Assembly: GCF_018991925.1 (NCBI RefSeq)
Contig: NW_024729645.1
Location: forward strand, 372,001-436,000
DNA length: 64,000 nucleotides
Reading direction: 5' to 3'
From: Homarus americanus
Lineage: Eukaryota; Arthropoda; Malacostraca; Decapoda; Nephropidae
The first letter of the stretch is position 1; each line of letters opens with the position of its first letter. The notes beneath the pieces were generated by a model. It saw only the letters and a list, made by a program, of their open reading frames with translations. It made no database searches and was not told the origin of the DNA. The position numbers and the translations under genes are program-made. This document shows positions 1 through 26,169 of the stretch, in pieces.

Positions 1-1147
1 ATAAAAGAACTATATCAGGTAATCTGACAAATTTATCCATAAAAATATATACTGTATATGGTGGAAGTCACTTAATGTTGCCACATGGTTCAAAGGAAGA
101 AATTCTGAAAAGCCACTTGTCACACTGACTATACAACCTTGTTTTAGCCTTGCTTAATGTCACAACTGTCAATACAAGATATTTTTTCTTTCCAAAGATT
201 TGGGTTACTGATTATTCTCATGCACAGCTATATCAGAAGGCTTAATCTTCTTATGAGGTAACTGGCAGTGCTGAGTCTGTGTCATTAGCTAGTGCATTAA
301 GGGGTGAGCTAGCCGAGTAGTGTTGGTAATGAAAACTGCTCACTGAGTTTTTTCTTTCTGAAAAATATTGAGTGCTGGGAGAATAATTTAGCCAAGCTTG
401 AAAGGGCAGTAAATGAACTTGTGATAAAAAAAAATCCATGAATACTAAGCACCAATCAGCTCTGATATTTCTGGTATAAATGTTTAAAAGGTACAGTCTG
501 CATAAATTTTTTCCTTTTTTTGCTATAACCCTACTTACTGTCAACAATTGGTCAGACTCAATTAACCTCCCACCTCAGTCAATGTCATATTTTGAAGCTG
601 CACATAAACCATGATATTAAGTGACTTCCACTGCATTTGTCAATATGTTTTAATGTTACCATATCCATTTAACTCAAACCATATTATTTTTATTGCAAAC
701 AAACTACAGTAAACATACACTTCAATTATTTTCAGATATTCATTCCCTTTTTAATGTTTTCTCATACTGTATATGCTGTGTTTATATTCATTCCCTTTAA
801 ATGTTTTCTCATACAGGTACTGTATATGTTTTGTTTTAGTGTCTCACTGCCACAACATGCCCCCAAAGATTTTCATCTTGTTTTCCCATTACTACATAAA
901 ACACCTCAGCATCACACATCAACAGCATGTCCATCCCTGAAACTAAGGTCAAATAAAACATACATACAACAACAATCCCTGTGGAGACCCGGAAACATTT
1001 CCAGCCCTGTTACTTTCCCCATCATTTAAAAAGGAAAGTTATTGATTCTGAAATCCCATTTTATGGTTGTGACTAAAACTGGGTAGCTTGAATATATATA
1101 CTGTATATATTATATTGTATCAAATTAAATACATTTATCTGTATATA
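1..1147. other. SPSB3 3' flank, no gene recognised
   Basis: It is AT-rich with short ORFs only. A direct repeat of TTTAATGTTTTCTCATAC-like text occurs near 750-815. Confidence 0.35.
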
Positions 1148-2033
1148 CAGTGGTCCCTCAATTAACGAACACAATTGGTTCCACAAAGTTGGTTGTTTAC
1201 CGGAAACTTTGTTAACTGAATCTATTATTTCAAAAGAATATTGGGTAATTGGTTCCAACTCGCAGAAAAAGTATACATATAAAGTACTGTATACCAGTAA
1301 TAGAATTAACAAAACATTAAATATAAACTAAATACAGTACTGTATTGTACAGTATACTGTACAATAATAAATAAGAAACAATAGAATACTATATTTTAAC
1401 TTACTTTGAGGTGTGTATGTTGTATTCCCGGCAGCTTTGTTTACATATCAGACAGCTGATTGTAGAGGCAGTCGATGATGACATGCCATATTCTTTACAG
1501 AGTGCATTGGTTCTAATGCCTTCTTTGTGTTTCATAATAATTTTTGCACTGTATATTATCAATATGCTAACTAAATTTCAGAATGACCAATAATTTTATT
1601 ATAAAAAATGCAAAAATATTCAAGAGACCAACAAACTCGATGTTCACTCCACTGTAAACAAAGTTAAACTGAAAAGTGTTGGTGGGTGATTCGATCAGCT
1701 GAAGGGTATACAAAAAATGCTTCCTGTACTGTATATATTATCAATATGTTAACCTTAAATTTCAGAAGGACCAATAATTTTATTATAAAAAATGCAAAAA
1801 TATTCAAGAGCACAACATTCTTGATATTTACCCCAATGGAAACGAATGTAAACATATAACCAATTACTGATTGGTGGACTAGCCGATCAGCTGATGCGCA
1901 CAACAAAGAGTGTTTCTCGTACGGCTGTCGTTAATCGAGTTTTGTTCGTTAATGGAACTGAAATTCTTTATGGGAACTAATTCGTTAACCGAAATTTCGT
2001 AAATTGAACCGTTTGTTAATCGAGGGACCACTG
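1148..2033. mobile_element. pogo/Tigger-like MITE, TIR CAGTGGTCCCTC
   Basis: The left end CAGTGGTCCCTCAATTAACG and the right end CGAGGGACCACTG are inverted repeats flanked by TA on both sides. The 886-bp interior has no intact ORF. It shares ends and internal text (GACCAATAATTT) with the element at 39509-40371. Confidence 0.85.
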
Positions 2034-3183
2034 TACTCAATAAATCACAACAAAACATCAGTGTCAGACATGGGGCTGAAACTGGCTTTGGCTTCTGGAT
2101 GCCAGGATTTTTTTGGTTTGGCTTCAAAACTTTCTTGAGGCTTTAGCTTCAAAGCCATGGGCCTCACTTCAGATTTTCTTCTTTGCACAGACACACTGAC
2201 CATATCGTGACATCAAAGCCGAGTTGGTACCTGATTTTTCTGTTCACGCAATGACCTGACCTACTAAGAAAGCTCAGGTGCATGCTACAGCCTCAGTGGC
2301 ATTACAGCTGACCCTTCTATTTCTACTTGTCTATTCTCACAATGACCTGACCTGGACCTCAGATAAGTACCACCTGTCCCCCTACCTCCTCAGCCTCAGT
2401 TGCTGTTGGCTGACCGACAGGATTCATTGCAATGCTTTTCTGTGATTTGTGACTGTATATTACTGTTTAAAAGTTATCATATATATTAATTTTTTGCATT
2501 ACTGATTTGTTTTAAGCACTGAATAAATTTAAATCTATAGATAAAATGTTACTATAAGCAACCTTTTTCAATCTAATGAATAAGGAGAGTCAAAACTTAC
2601 CCCAAGAACAATCGGCTTAAAATAAAGTCAGCTTATCTCAAACCATTGCTTGTTGGCATAGATTTGTTGTGATTGAAGGGAGTGATGACTTCTGTGACTT
2701 GTAAAAATGCACCTCTGAACATAATCATAACAAATTACTGTTCATGTTTTATATCAGTGTAGAAAGCAGAATGCTTTTTACAGAATTAGTTTGATTGTTT
2801 CTTATGTTATGATCTGAGGGTCAGTGAAGTAAATTCACACTATGACGAGTCTCTTAACATTGAAGCGACTTGCGGGGGACTTCCCTATTATATACAGTAC
2901 GACCTATCAAGCTGACCCATGACAATAACATTTACAACACTATTGTGTCAACCCTTGTGATCAGAAACAGGTTGACCCCAATGTCATTAGCTGCCATACC
3001 ACAGAAGAGGGGAATGATTAATAATGACCTGAGTTTACAAGTGATGACTCTGACCTCACTGTCATGTCTCAGTCAGGGGTGGGGATATCACTACAGGTTG
3101 ACAATCCCTTATCCGAAATCCTTGGGGCCAGAGGCATTTCGGAATTTTTCGGTTTTCAGAATGGTTATTTTTTTATTTATTTA

Positions 3184-3250
3184 TTTTTTGTCTCCAAACC
3201 CACCCGGGCATAGATCACTGACCCACATCGGGGCCTGGGAGGGGTGCAAA

Positions 3251-3252
<2 letters not shown>
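3184..3252 (-). repeat. inverted copy of the LINE 3' tail module
   Basis: CCACCCGGGCATAGATCACT and GACCCACATCGGGGCCTGGG are the reverse complement of the module. T-rich sequence on the left represents its poly(A). Confidence 0.75.
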
Positions 3253-3317
<65 letters not shown>

Positions 3318-3352
3318 ATAATAATAACAATAATAATAATAATAATAATAAT
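3250..3352. repeat. self-complementary microsatellite, (ATT)n turning into (AAT)n
   Basis: About 22 ATT units are followed directly by AAT units on the same strand, so the tract is palindromic. It lies between two inverted retroposon tails. Confidence 0.9.
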
Positions 3353-3624
3353 ACTGTAATAATAATTCATAGATCTACAGTAGGTCGCATTTCTCACTTT
3401 TGATCTTTTTTCTTTCATTCTTGCATTTCTTTATTATTATTATTATTTTATAACAGTATTATTGTTATAATTATTATTATTATTAATTTTATTATTATAT
3501 TTTATTATTACTATTATTATTATTGTTATCATTATTATTTTATTTTGGTGTACAGTATTTAAATTAAAAATTTCATTTATTATGAATAATTATTATTATT
3601 ATAATTATTATTACTATTACATTT

Positions 3625-3703
3625 TCGCCCAACAAGCCACGATGTGAGTCAGTGATTTATGCCCGGGTGGGCTAGTCCCTGTTAAAAAAAAAAAAAAAAA
3701 AAA
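3625..3703 (+). repeat. copy of the LINE 3' tail module
   Basis: The sequence carries GTGAGTCAGTGATTTATGCC, CGGGTGGGCTAGTCCCTG and then about 20 A. The preceding 240 bp (TTGATCTTTTTTC, then TTA repeats) match the retroposon at 39105-39420. Confidence 0.75.
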
Positions 3704-5059
3704 AATAGCCCCTCAAAAAAACTTTCGGTTTTCGGAATTTCGGATAAAGGGTTGTCAACCTGTACTAGCAAGACCTTGTCGGTCTTTTTGATTATGACCT
3801 GTGTTGAAGGGTTTCTGACATACTAAGGTTGACCCTAGCTGACATCACTGTCAGGATTAAAACTAAAATTAACATTGAACGTTGACCTCAGATTATCTTT
3901 CACTCAGAATGAATCTTAGACAGAAAAACAAAGAATGAAAAAAAAGAGGCATGAATTGTAAGAGGGGGGGGGGATGATTGTACAGGATACCTCCAACCCA
4001 GCTGTGGGGGGGTATCCCATTCCCCCAAGATCTGTATCCTTGGACTTAATACAACTTAGAATATCATGTGTATTCCTGTCAACATGTAAGGTAATACAGT
4101 ACATTATATAAGTAATAGTGTTAAAGTTTTATGTAGCCTCGGTAAAGTCTTAGCTTTGGCTTCATGACCTTTTAAATGGCTGGCTTCAGCTTCATAACTT
4201 TCCAGTAGCTTCAGCCCCAAGTCTACTAAATGTACAGGTATCATAAAATTAATACTTACCAAACATATGTGCATTAAAACAGAACAAAAAGTAAGTTTAG
4301 ATATCACAGGAGTATTTTGACTCAATAACAGTACGTATTGTCTATTTCACTCCAGAAACTCCTTGTTGGTTCCCCTCACACAGGAAAGGACACTGATGCA
4401 GACGTTGGACACTGACTGACTGATATAGGGATGCTCCCAGATGACTGTGTCAGCACCTCAATATTTTCAGATGATATGAGAAAAGAAAAGTAAAGCCACC
4501 AACCAGTTTGTGGCCAGGTCTAAACCACAATTCCAAACCCAATGAAGAGATAACTGAGCCACATTTAAAAATAGGGAAACCATATTTTCCAAAGGTTTTA
4601 TGATAGTTATATTAATTATAACTATTATTATCACATAAAAAAAAGGAGCATGGGATGAATTGAATTTTTAATTCATGGATAAATTAATACAACATTGTAA
4701 TGTCTCCAAAGTTCTGTGGATAATAATCATCAAATTAAACTAAACATCATCAGGTCAGTGAAACCAAGTTTCATCAGTAAAAAATTGGGCTCGACTATCT
4801 GTTGAAATCGCGAGGTTCAGTAGTAAGAGCCAGACCTCACAGCTTTCCGCACATAAACAACATGGCAGCCACGATAATTTTGTTCACTATTCTGCTACTC
4901 TGTTTTGTGGTGTTTTGTAAATTTTTCTGTGAATTTACTGATCATCATAATTTCATCGGAATATTTATCATCACTTGGGCCATCCTTTTTCTAAATCTCT
5001 CTGTAGTCTTGCTTTTTTTGCTGTGATTTTGCAATGCTGAGCTGTTTTTGCAGTTGTTT

Positions 5060-5065
5060 TTTAAT
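5060..5065 (-). promoter_or_regulatory. possible SPSB3 polyadenylation signal (ATTAAA)
   Basis: On the minus strand the variant hexamer ATTAAA lies 88 nt past the stop codon. No canonical AATAAA was seen in the first few hundred bases of the 3' flank. The assignment rests on position alone. Confidence 0.3.
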
Positions 5066-5152
5066 ATTGCAGTAGTTTTCAAAAGGTCCATATTTCTGAG
5101 ACCTCTAGATTTTCTTATTTCCAGAATTGTATTATTCAAATGAGGCTACAAC

Positions 5153-20334
<15,182 letters not shown>

Positions 20335-20589
20335 TCTGTCAACTGACTGTGAAGACAAACCCATTCGTTAATTTTTTTAGGAATCTATGCCTATACAGGT
20401 ATACACCACACCAAGTAATACTGTAAAAAGAATACTGAATATAATAATAAAACAACATGCACTTAATTTCCATGTCCAGTAGACAAAAATATTATTATCT
20501 TTTCCATCTTTATAATTTGAAATGAGAGACTAAATGCTTTGATAAGATGATGATGATGAAGAGAATGGTGTCTTTAAACAATCATTAGG

Positions 20590-21678
20590 AGCTCCAAAAT
20601 CTGCACAGGAAACAACACCAAGAGGGGAATTAGAGTCAAATGTATGGAGACAAGAATTGAAGAAGGGCAGATGAGGTTCTTGTCATATAGGTGTATTTTA
20701 AAAGGAGAAAACAAACAGATGAAGAGAATAGCCGGTAACAGAAGAAGTGAAGATAAATGGATAGTGGTGAAGAAAATATGGGTGGAAATGCCTACATGTT
20801 ATGCGATAAAGACTGAATTAAAATCCTGAAAGTTAAAAGAAATGACAAAGGAAGGTGATAAAAGTGAAATAATGAGACACAAGGAAATGGAAGAAATATA
20901 TGAAGAAAAAAAAGTGTGACAATGGAGGAAGGAAATTGTAGGAGTGGAGGAGGTACAGTGAGTTCTGCTATAACGCGTGTTTTGATAACGCGAATTTGCT
21001 CTAACGCGATTTATGAATTAGGAACGATATTTGTATAACGCGAACGCTTGTTTGCTATAACGCGATTTTTACTTACTATTTCTCCAATTTTGTGGTATTA
21101 ATTGTGAATATGGTAAAGAAGAATATCTCCAAGAAGCGTTCTGATGATAGAATTCCCGGTGATGATCGTAAAAGAAAGGATATAACACTTGAAGAGAAGC
21201 TCGATGTTATCAACCTCAAAATCACCCTTCTCCCCCATCAAGTTACATTCATATTTTTTCAAGGTAGTGTTACATTTACTGTATGACTTCATTATTAGAT
21301 ATGAATGTAACATTTATTTAGACTGTGGTATCCTTTGTGTTAGGCTAACTACTAAATTTTTTCGATTTCGAGTATTCTGCACCTAACCCTATTTTCTCCA
21401 TAAGCCCTGTTATTTCTATTACGCGATTTTCTACAACACGATATTTTACAAGAACACAATTATCGTGTTATAGCAGAACTACCTGTACTGTATATGACAA
21501 AAGACCATCATCTTATCCCTAATTTCACATAGCTAAGTGGAAGACAAACAATTCAACACTAATGGATAGAAACAGATATAGAGGAGATACAACGTATGGT
21601 GAAGCTGGTGCTGAATGAGAAAATTTAGAACACACAATACTATGGTGTCCAGGATATAAAGATGAAAGAAAAACAAAC
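20590..21678 (+). mobile_element. decayed LINE RT C-terminal remnant split by a MITE
   Basis: The left part (20590-20955) reads as a charged region, for example MKRIAGNRRSEDKW. The right part (21491-21678) reads DRNRYRGDTTYGEAGAE and then ENLEHTILWCPGYKDER, the CxxC/HxxxxCP zinc-knuckle style end of many LINE ORF2 proteins. The MITE at 20956-21485 interrupts it. Confidence 0.5.
20956..21485 (+). mobile_element. Tigger/pogo-like element with transposase N-terminal remnant
   Basis: CAGTGAGTTCTGCTATAACG and TTATAGCAGAACTACCTG are near-perfect TIRs between TA duplications. From 21112 a frame begins MVKKNISKKRSDDR and KRKDITLEEKLDVI, which is the CENP-B/Tigger helix-turn-helix start; it is then truncated. 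Confidence 0.85.
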
Positions 21679-21680
21679 TA

Positions 21681-22369
21681 CAGGTATACCCTGAAAACTG
21701 ACGTCCCATTAACAGCTGATTTGCATAACCAACTCGATTATATATAGAGGAAACACCCTGCAAGTTTCTTTGATACCCCGGAGATCTGACAATCGAGAGG
21801 AGCGGCAGAGCTGTTTTGAATTTGGCAGGCGGTGGCTCGGTGTGAATTCTTGCTATGAAAGGGATCTGCGTGCTGCCTCTGACTCATTCCCACATCTCAG
21901 CACTTGTTTACACTTACCATGTGTCTCTGACTTTGCGTTTTTTTTTTATAATTCCGACTTCGTGCGTTAAGCAATCATGCATACCGGTAAACGCCCCAGT
22001 AATAGTTCCTCTTGTGCTGCTTGATGTGAGGTGATAAGGCATAATAAGAGTGGTGATGGACCAGCAAGGCTTGGTAGAAACTTGAACTTGCCACCCTTTG
22101 CCATCTCTACCACCCTCAACACAGGTAACTAAGTCTTAATTTATGCTTTACATTCCTTATTTATTGGGTATTATGTCTGCTTTATTTTCTTGCTTGACAG
22201 TATGCACAACAGAGATATAAAGGGTAGATGGGAGTTTTTGGGGGGTGGCCGGTACCTAACCCCCTGAATTTGTTATATTCTTATGGGATGAATCACTTTG
22301 ATAACCATTGTTTCACTAACCAATGACTTTTCACGGTCACTATATGCGTTGGTTATCGGGGGATGCCTG
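21681..22369. mobile_element. TA-flanked MITE, TIR CAGGTATACCCTGAAAAC
   Basis: The left end CAGGTATACCCTGAAAAC matches the inverted right end GGTTATCGGGGGATGCCTG with a few changes. TA flanks both ends. The 689-bp interior has only short ORFs. Confidence 0.75.
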
Positions 22370-22489
22370 TATAGGCTGCAATTGATACCTGCAATTCAGC
22401 CCCTCAGGTACCCAGAAAGATTATGAAGCCTGCAGTTACCTATCTTATGTATTAAGTACTCCAGAGGACTTTACTCAGTAGTGTTGAAG

Positions 22490-22665
22490 AAGCCACAAGT
22501 TCAAAAAATTGTCGGGGCATACAGTTTTGGAGTGAGAGTTGAGAACTCTTGGAACAATCTGCCAGTGTTGTAATGGCACTGAATATGAGCTCATTCAAGA
22601 CCAGACATGACCAGCGCTGGCACAGGTAGATACATTCTGGAGCCAGTGCATATCCAGTACAGTAC
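22490..22665 (+). mobile_element. 3' fragment of the CR1-like LINE
   Basis: It translates to KKPQVQKIVGAYSFGVRVEN and SWNNLP, then RYILEPVHIQY, matching the ORF2 C-terminus at 26536-26988. There are stops within. Confidence 0.7.
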
Positions 22666-23098
22666 AGTACATAGTACTGTACAGGTATACTCGCCAACAT
22701 ATTATCCACAGTTGTTCTTTGGATGATACTGAGTAATAAAATTGAAACGACAACATTGTGGTATTTTTTTCATTTTAGCCTATCCTTCGATCATAAACTG
22801 TCAGTGGGCAGGGCATGAAAGAGAAATAATGGGGTAAAAATACTGGGAACACTGATCGTATGGCAATAATTTCACTTCTCTAGTTGATTTTTAAGTGAAG
22901 AAATAAATTATTTACCGTAATTATGGCGCCGTCAGATCTCGTGGCAACCATATTTTGGTTCACATCATCTGCTATTCGGGAGCATCCACAGTCTTTGTTT
23001 ACATGTCAAGAAACAAACAGCGATCTCATTCGACGTGTTTATATGATTTATATAGGATGACAGTAAGAAAGTCGAAATGGCAATGCACAGGTTAGGAA

Positions 23099-23452
23099 GT
23101 TAGGTCAGGTTAGGTCAGGTTCTAATAAGTTTTGCGCATTCTCGCTTCCAATTTCATGTTCAGTATCATGCAAATAGTATCTCCAGAAATTTTGGTTCAA
23201 TTCCATAAGTTATTTCCAGTGCTAACAGTCTCCTCCATCTTTATCAGTGTAGCGATCTGGCAACTCCCCCGTCTGAGCATTCTCCTTGTTCTTATTACTT
23301 ACATGTACACAGTTTATGTGGTCTGAGAGCTCCCCCAGTTAGGTTAGGTTAAGTCAGGATAGGTTAGAGTAGATCAGATTAGGTTAAGTAAGGGATAGGT
23401 TAGGTTAGATCTGGTTAGGATAGGATAGGATAGGTTAGGTTAGGGATGGGTA
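23099..23452. repeat. degenerate TTAGGT tracts (plus orientation)
   Basis: Irregular GGTTAGGTTAGGT-type runs lie at 23099-23125 and 23338-23452, resembling arthropod TTAGG telomere-like repeats. A complementary CCTAACCTAACCT tract lies at 24015-24070. Confidence 0.7.
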
Positions 23453-24014
23453 TTAGTATTACTCATGAGGAAAATATACTCAGGCTGGGTAAGCTCATTG
23501 GTATTATCATCATTTTGATCATGCAGCGAATTTAAGTTTAGGTTAAGTAAGGTTGAAATTACGTTTTTCTGGTGGTTTTTGATGTGTTTTGAACGATTCT
23601 GACCTTTGGTAAATAGGTGTATGACCGAAACAATTTTACCAGCTCATGGTCCAATGGGTGATCTGACAGCTCCCAGACTGTGTATACAGCAGTCTGGGAG
23701 TTCCCTCTCATTTATGCAATTATCAGCAAAGGGATTGCTGAGACTGGGGGAGATAGCAGGGTAAATTTATAGTAGTACACAGAACTCTGTTAGAAAGTCA
23801 AAACTATGTTTCTCTAGTGTATTTTGTGTTTTGGTTGGTTCTGACCTTGATTTCCATCGGAAATTGCCTGTTGTTTTTTAGTTATCGCCCCCTTCTAGCC
23901 CCAACAAAATAGAGGATCCTGTTGGAAGCCAGGGTTTTGGGTGGGGCATTTTCCCACAAAAATCATGGCAAAGTGAATACAAAATACACCCAAAAACACT
24001 AAAAAAACATATAA

Positions 24015-24070
24015 ACCTAACCTTTTTTGGGATGACCTAACCTAACCTGACCTGACTTAACCTAACCCTC
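24015..24070. repeat. degenerate CCTAACC tract (opposite orientation)
   Basis: AACCTAACC, CCTAACCTAACCTGACC and TTAACCTAACCC occur in close succession. This is the complement of the tracts about 1 kb to the left. Confidence 0.7.
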
Positions 24071-25436
24071 ACGGTGTTTTTACGTAACCAGACTCTCACC
24101 ATATGAGGGAATCACTGTTATTTCTTACCTTATTCCGAATTAGAATCTTTAATGAGGTAGGGAGAACACCATGATATCTAAAAAATGCTATTGCTTGTTG
24201 GTTTTTTCCCCAAAATGTGCAATCAGCTCCATATAATTGAAGTGACACTCATCGCAGACTTCAATGGTAAGAAATGAATTTGAATTTCGAAGCGTGAGAA
24301 AACCAAAATCACAATCGAATCTGATTAGGAAAAAAATGCTTTTGATTGGCCGCGTGATGTGTACGGGAACACATGCGCATGACAATTTATGAAGGAAACA
24401 CCCTGAGTGGGACGTCGGGTTGGCGATAATGGCTTTAGATTAATGTAATTAAATAGAGAAAGATTTGGCATGCGCTATCTCCGTTATACGTTTCCGACGG
24501 TAATGTAAAAGAAAAAAATTATCTTAAAATTAGACGTCGCTTTCGAATGTGATAAGAGATTTGGGGTAGGAATGTTGTGTTACTATAAAAATACCGATAT
24601 CAAGACCGTGATACCGGTTTCTTTGGTTATGTCAGGTTCTGTGCATTTTCGTGTTCGGTATCATGCAAATAATATCTCCAGAAAGTTTGGTTCAATTCTA
24701 TAATTTATTTATGGTGATAACCGTCTGCTCCACCTTTACCCATAATACCTACTGTAACTCACATGAGGTACAGCAGCCATCGCACTATCAGCAACAACCT
24801 TCCAGTAAATCTGAACACTACAATTACTACTTAGCGCTTCCGCATTATTTATAACAAAACCCAACGAAACAAGAAATTCAATGAGTACCTTAATATGAAA
24901 AAAGAAGAAAAAACTACAGCAAAATACTGACCTCGGAAGCCTCACCCGTCACCAAGCAAATCCCGGAACTGCGTATATTACTCTCTGGTCCAAAACTTGA
25001 ACATATATATGTCTCTGTCTACTGTTTATGACCATAATCTTGCTGACGTTTACAGACACGAGATGACTCAACCTGCACCCAGTATTAACACCTCCTCCAT
25101 GAACACAACACAGAGAACCACTAACGATACAGTGATCTTTTATATAAATATTTACTTTCATTAAATATTGTTTGTGCAAAAATATGGATAAATATAATCC
25201 CATTCTGGAAAACTTTAGGAGTTGTAAATTCAATTACGTATTTCTTATTAATATTTTGTTGGTCACAGACTTATTAATCCATATATCTTCCATTACGCAT
25301 AAGTAATAATCAGTTATATATATGCGTTTCGTAAACTGGTATTGTATTCTATTCACATATGCAGCTGAGGGTGGCTAAACACATACAGGATATTTATTTT
25401 CCTAACCAATTTAATTAATGACCACTCCAATTAAGG

Positions 25437-25616
25437 ATGGCCAACAGTGGTGTAGCAAGAAAGTGCAGTCGATGTCGGGGCGAAACTTGGAAGTGCCGCC
25501 TCCTCAATGAGTCGGTAAGTGAGCAGGGACTACACGATGGGGGATATTGGGGGGCTTGGAACCCATCCTCCAACGTTATTACAAGAATGGCTTACGTGTA
25601 CAGGGCACAGAACTAA
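25437..25616 (+). other. 59-codon ORF, possible first exon, unrecognised
   Basis: AGGATGG context opens MANSGVARKCSRCRGETW, followed after 26 codons by a perfect donor GTAAGT (25515-25520). Two CxxC-like Cys pairs are present. No downstream exon or homologue was recognised, so it may be chance. Confidence 0.15.
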
Positions 25617-26169
25617 AATTATTCATGTAATGGCCTTTTTAATTGATCAGACGACAGTTTACGTTGATATTTATTATTTGATCAATTTGAAGATGTTTAA
25701 ACTGAACTACTGTATATCTCACAAATACGCTAAATTTTGTGATTATACTTAAGTTTTTGTGGCTACTCACATGTGCTTCCTGCTAACACCTTCTGACGAC
25801 GTCACTATAATAGATCGGTGTCACAAGACAAAATATGGCATGAATAGAATACAGAAAATAATGAGTTGCCTTAATTACAAATCAAATTAAATACATATTT
25901 TTTCATCTCAGCCTTTACATTTTCATTTCCCATGTGATTATCAACAGAACACTCATTTGGACAACTAAAGAAGGCAACAAAATGCATTCAAAATAGATGG
26001 CTCAGTGAACAAATTATATTAAACATTTGTAATCACTGACTTGCACCTTTGATCGAGTTTTACAAAATCATTAACTCACTTCTGGTCACTTATCGTTGCG
26101 AATAATTGATAAATATTGTTTCTAGCATTTAACTTTTATTTCCTATTTTTTTTACTTTTATCCTCTTCA

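Larger units (their letters stand above)
3094..3762. mobile_element. TA-flanked MITE, TIR CAGGTTGACAATCCCTTATC
   Basis: The ends CAGGTTGACAATCCC and GGGTTGTCAACCTG are inverted repeats flanked by TA. The interior holds two inverted retroposon tails and an ATT/AAT microsatellite. A second copy in opposite orientation lies at 17068-17640. Confidence 0.85.

Noticed and set aside
2870..3418. ORFs rich in Tyr/Asn or Ile.
   Set aside because: They come from the ATT/AAT microsatellite inside a MITE.
4802..5026. Hydrophobic 74-codon ORF that could be a small membrane protein.
   Set aside because: It is AT-rich, shows no conserved motif, and lies in a stretch that looks like decayed repeat in the SPSB3 3' flank.
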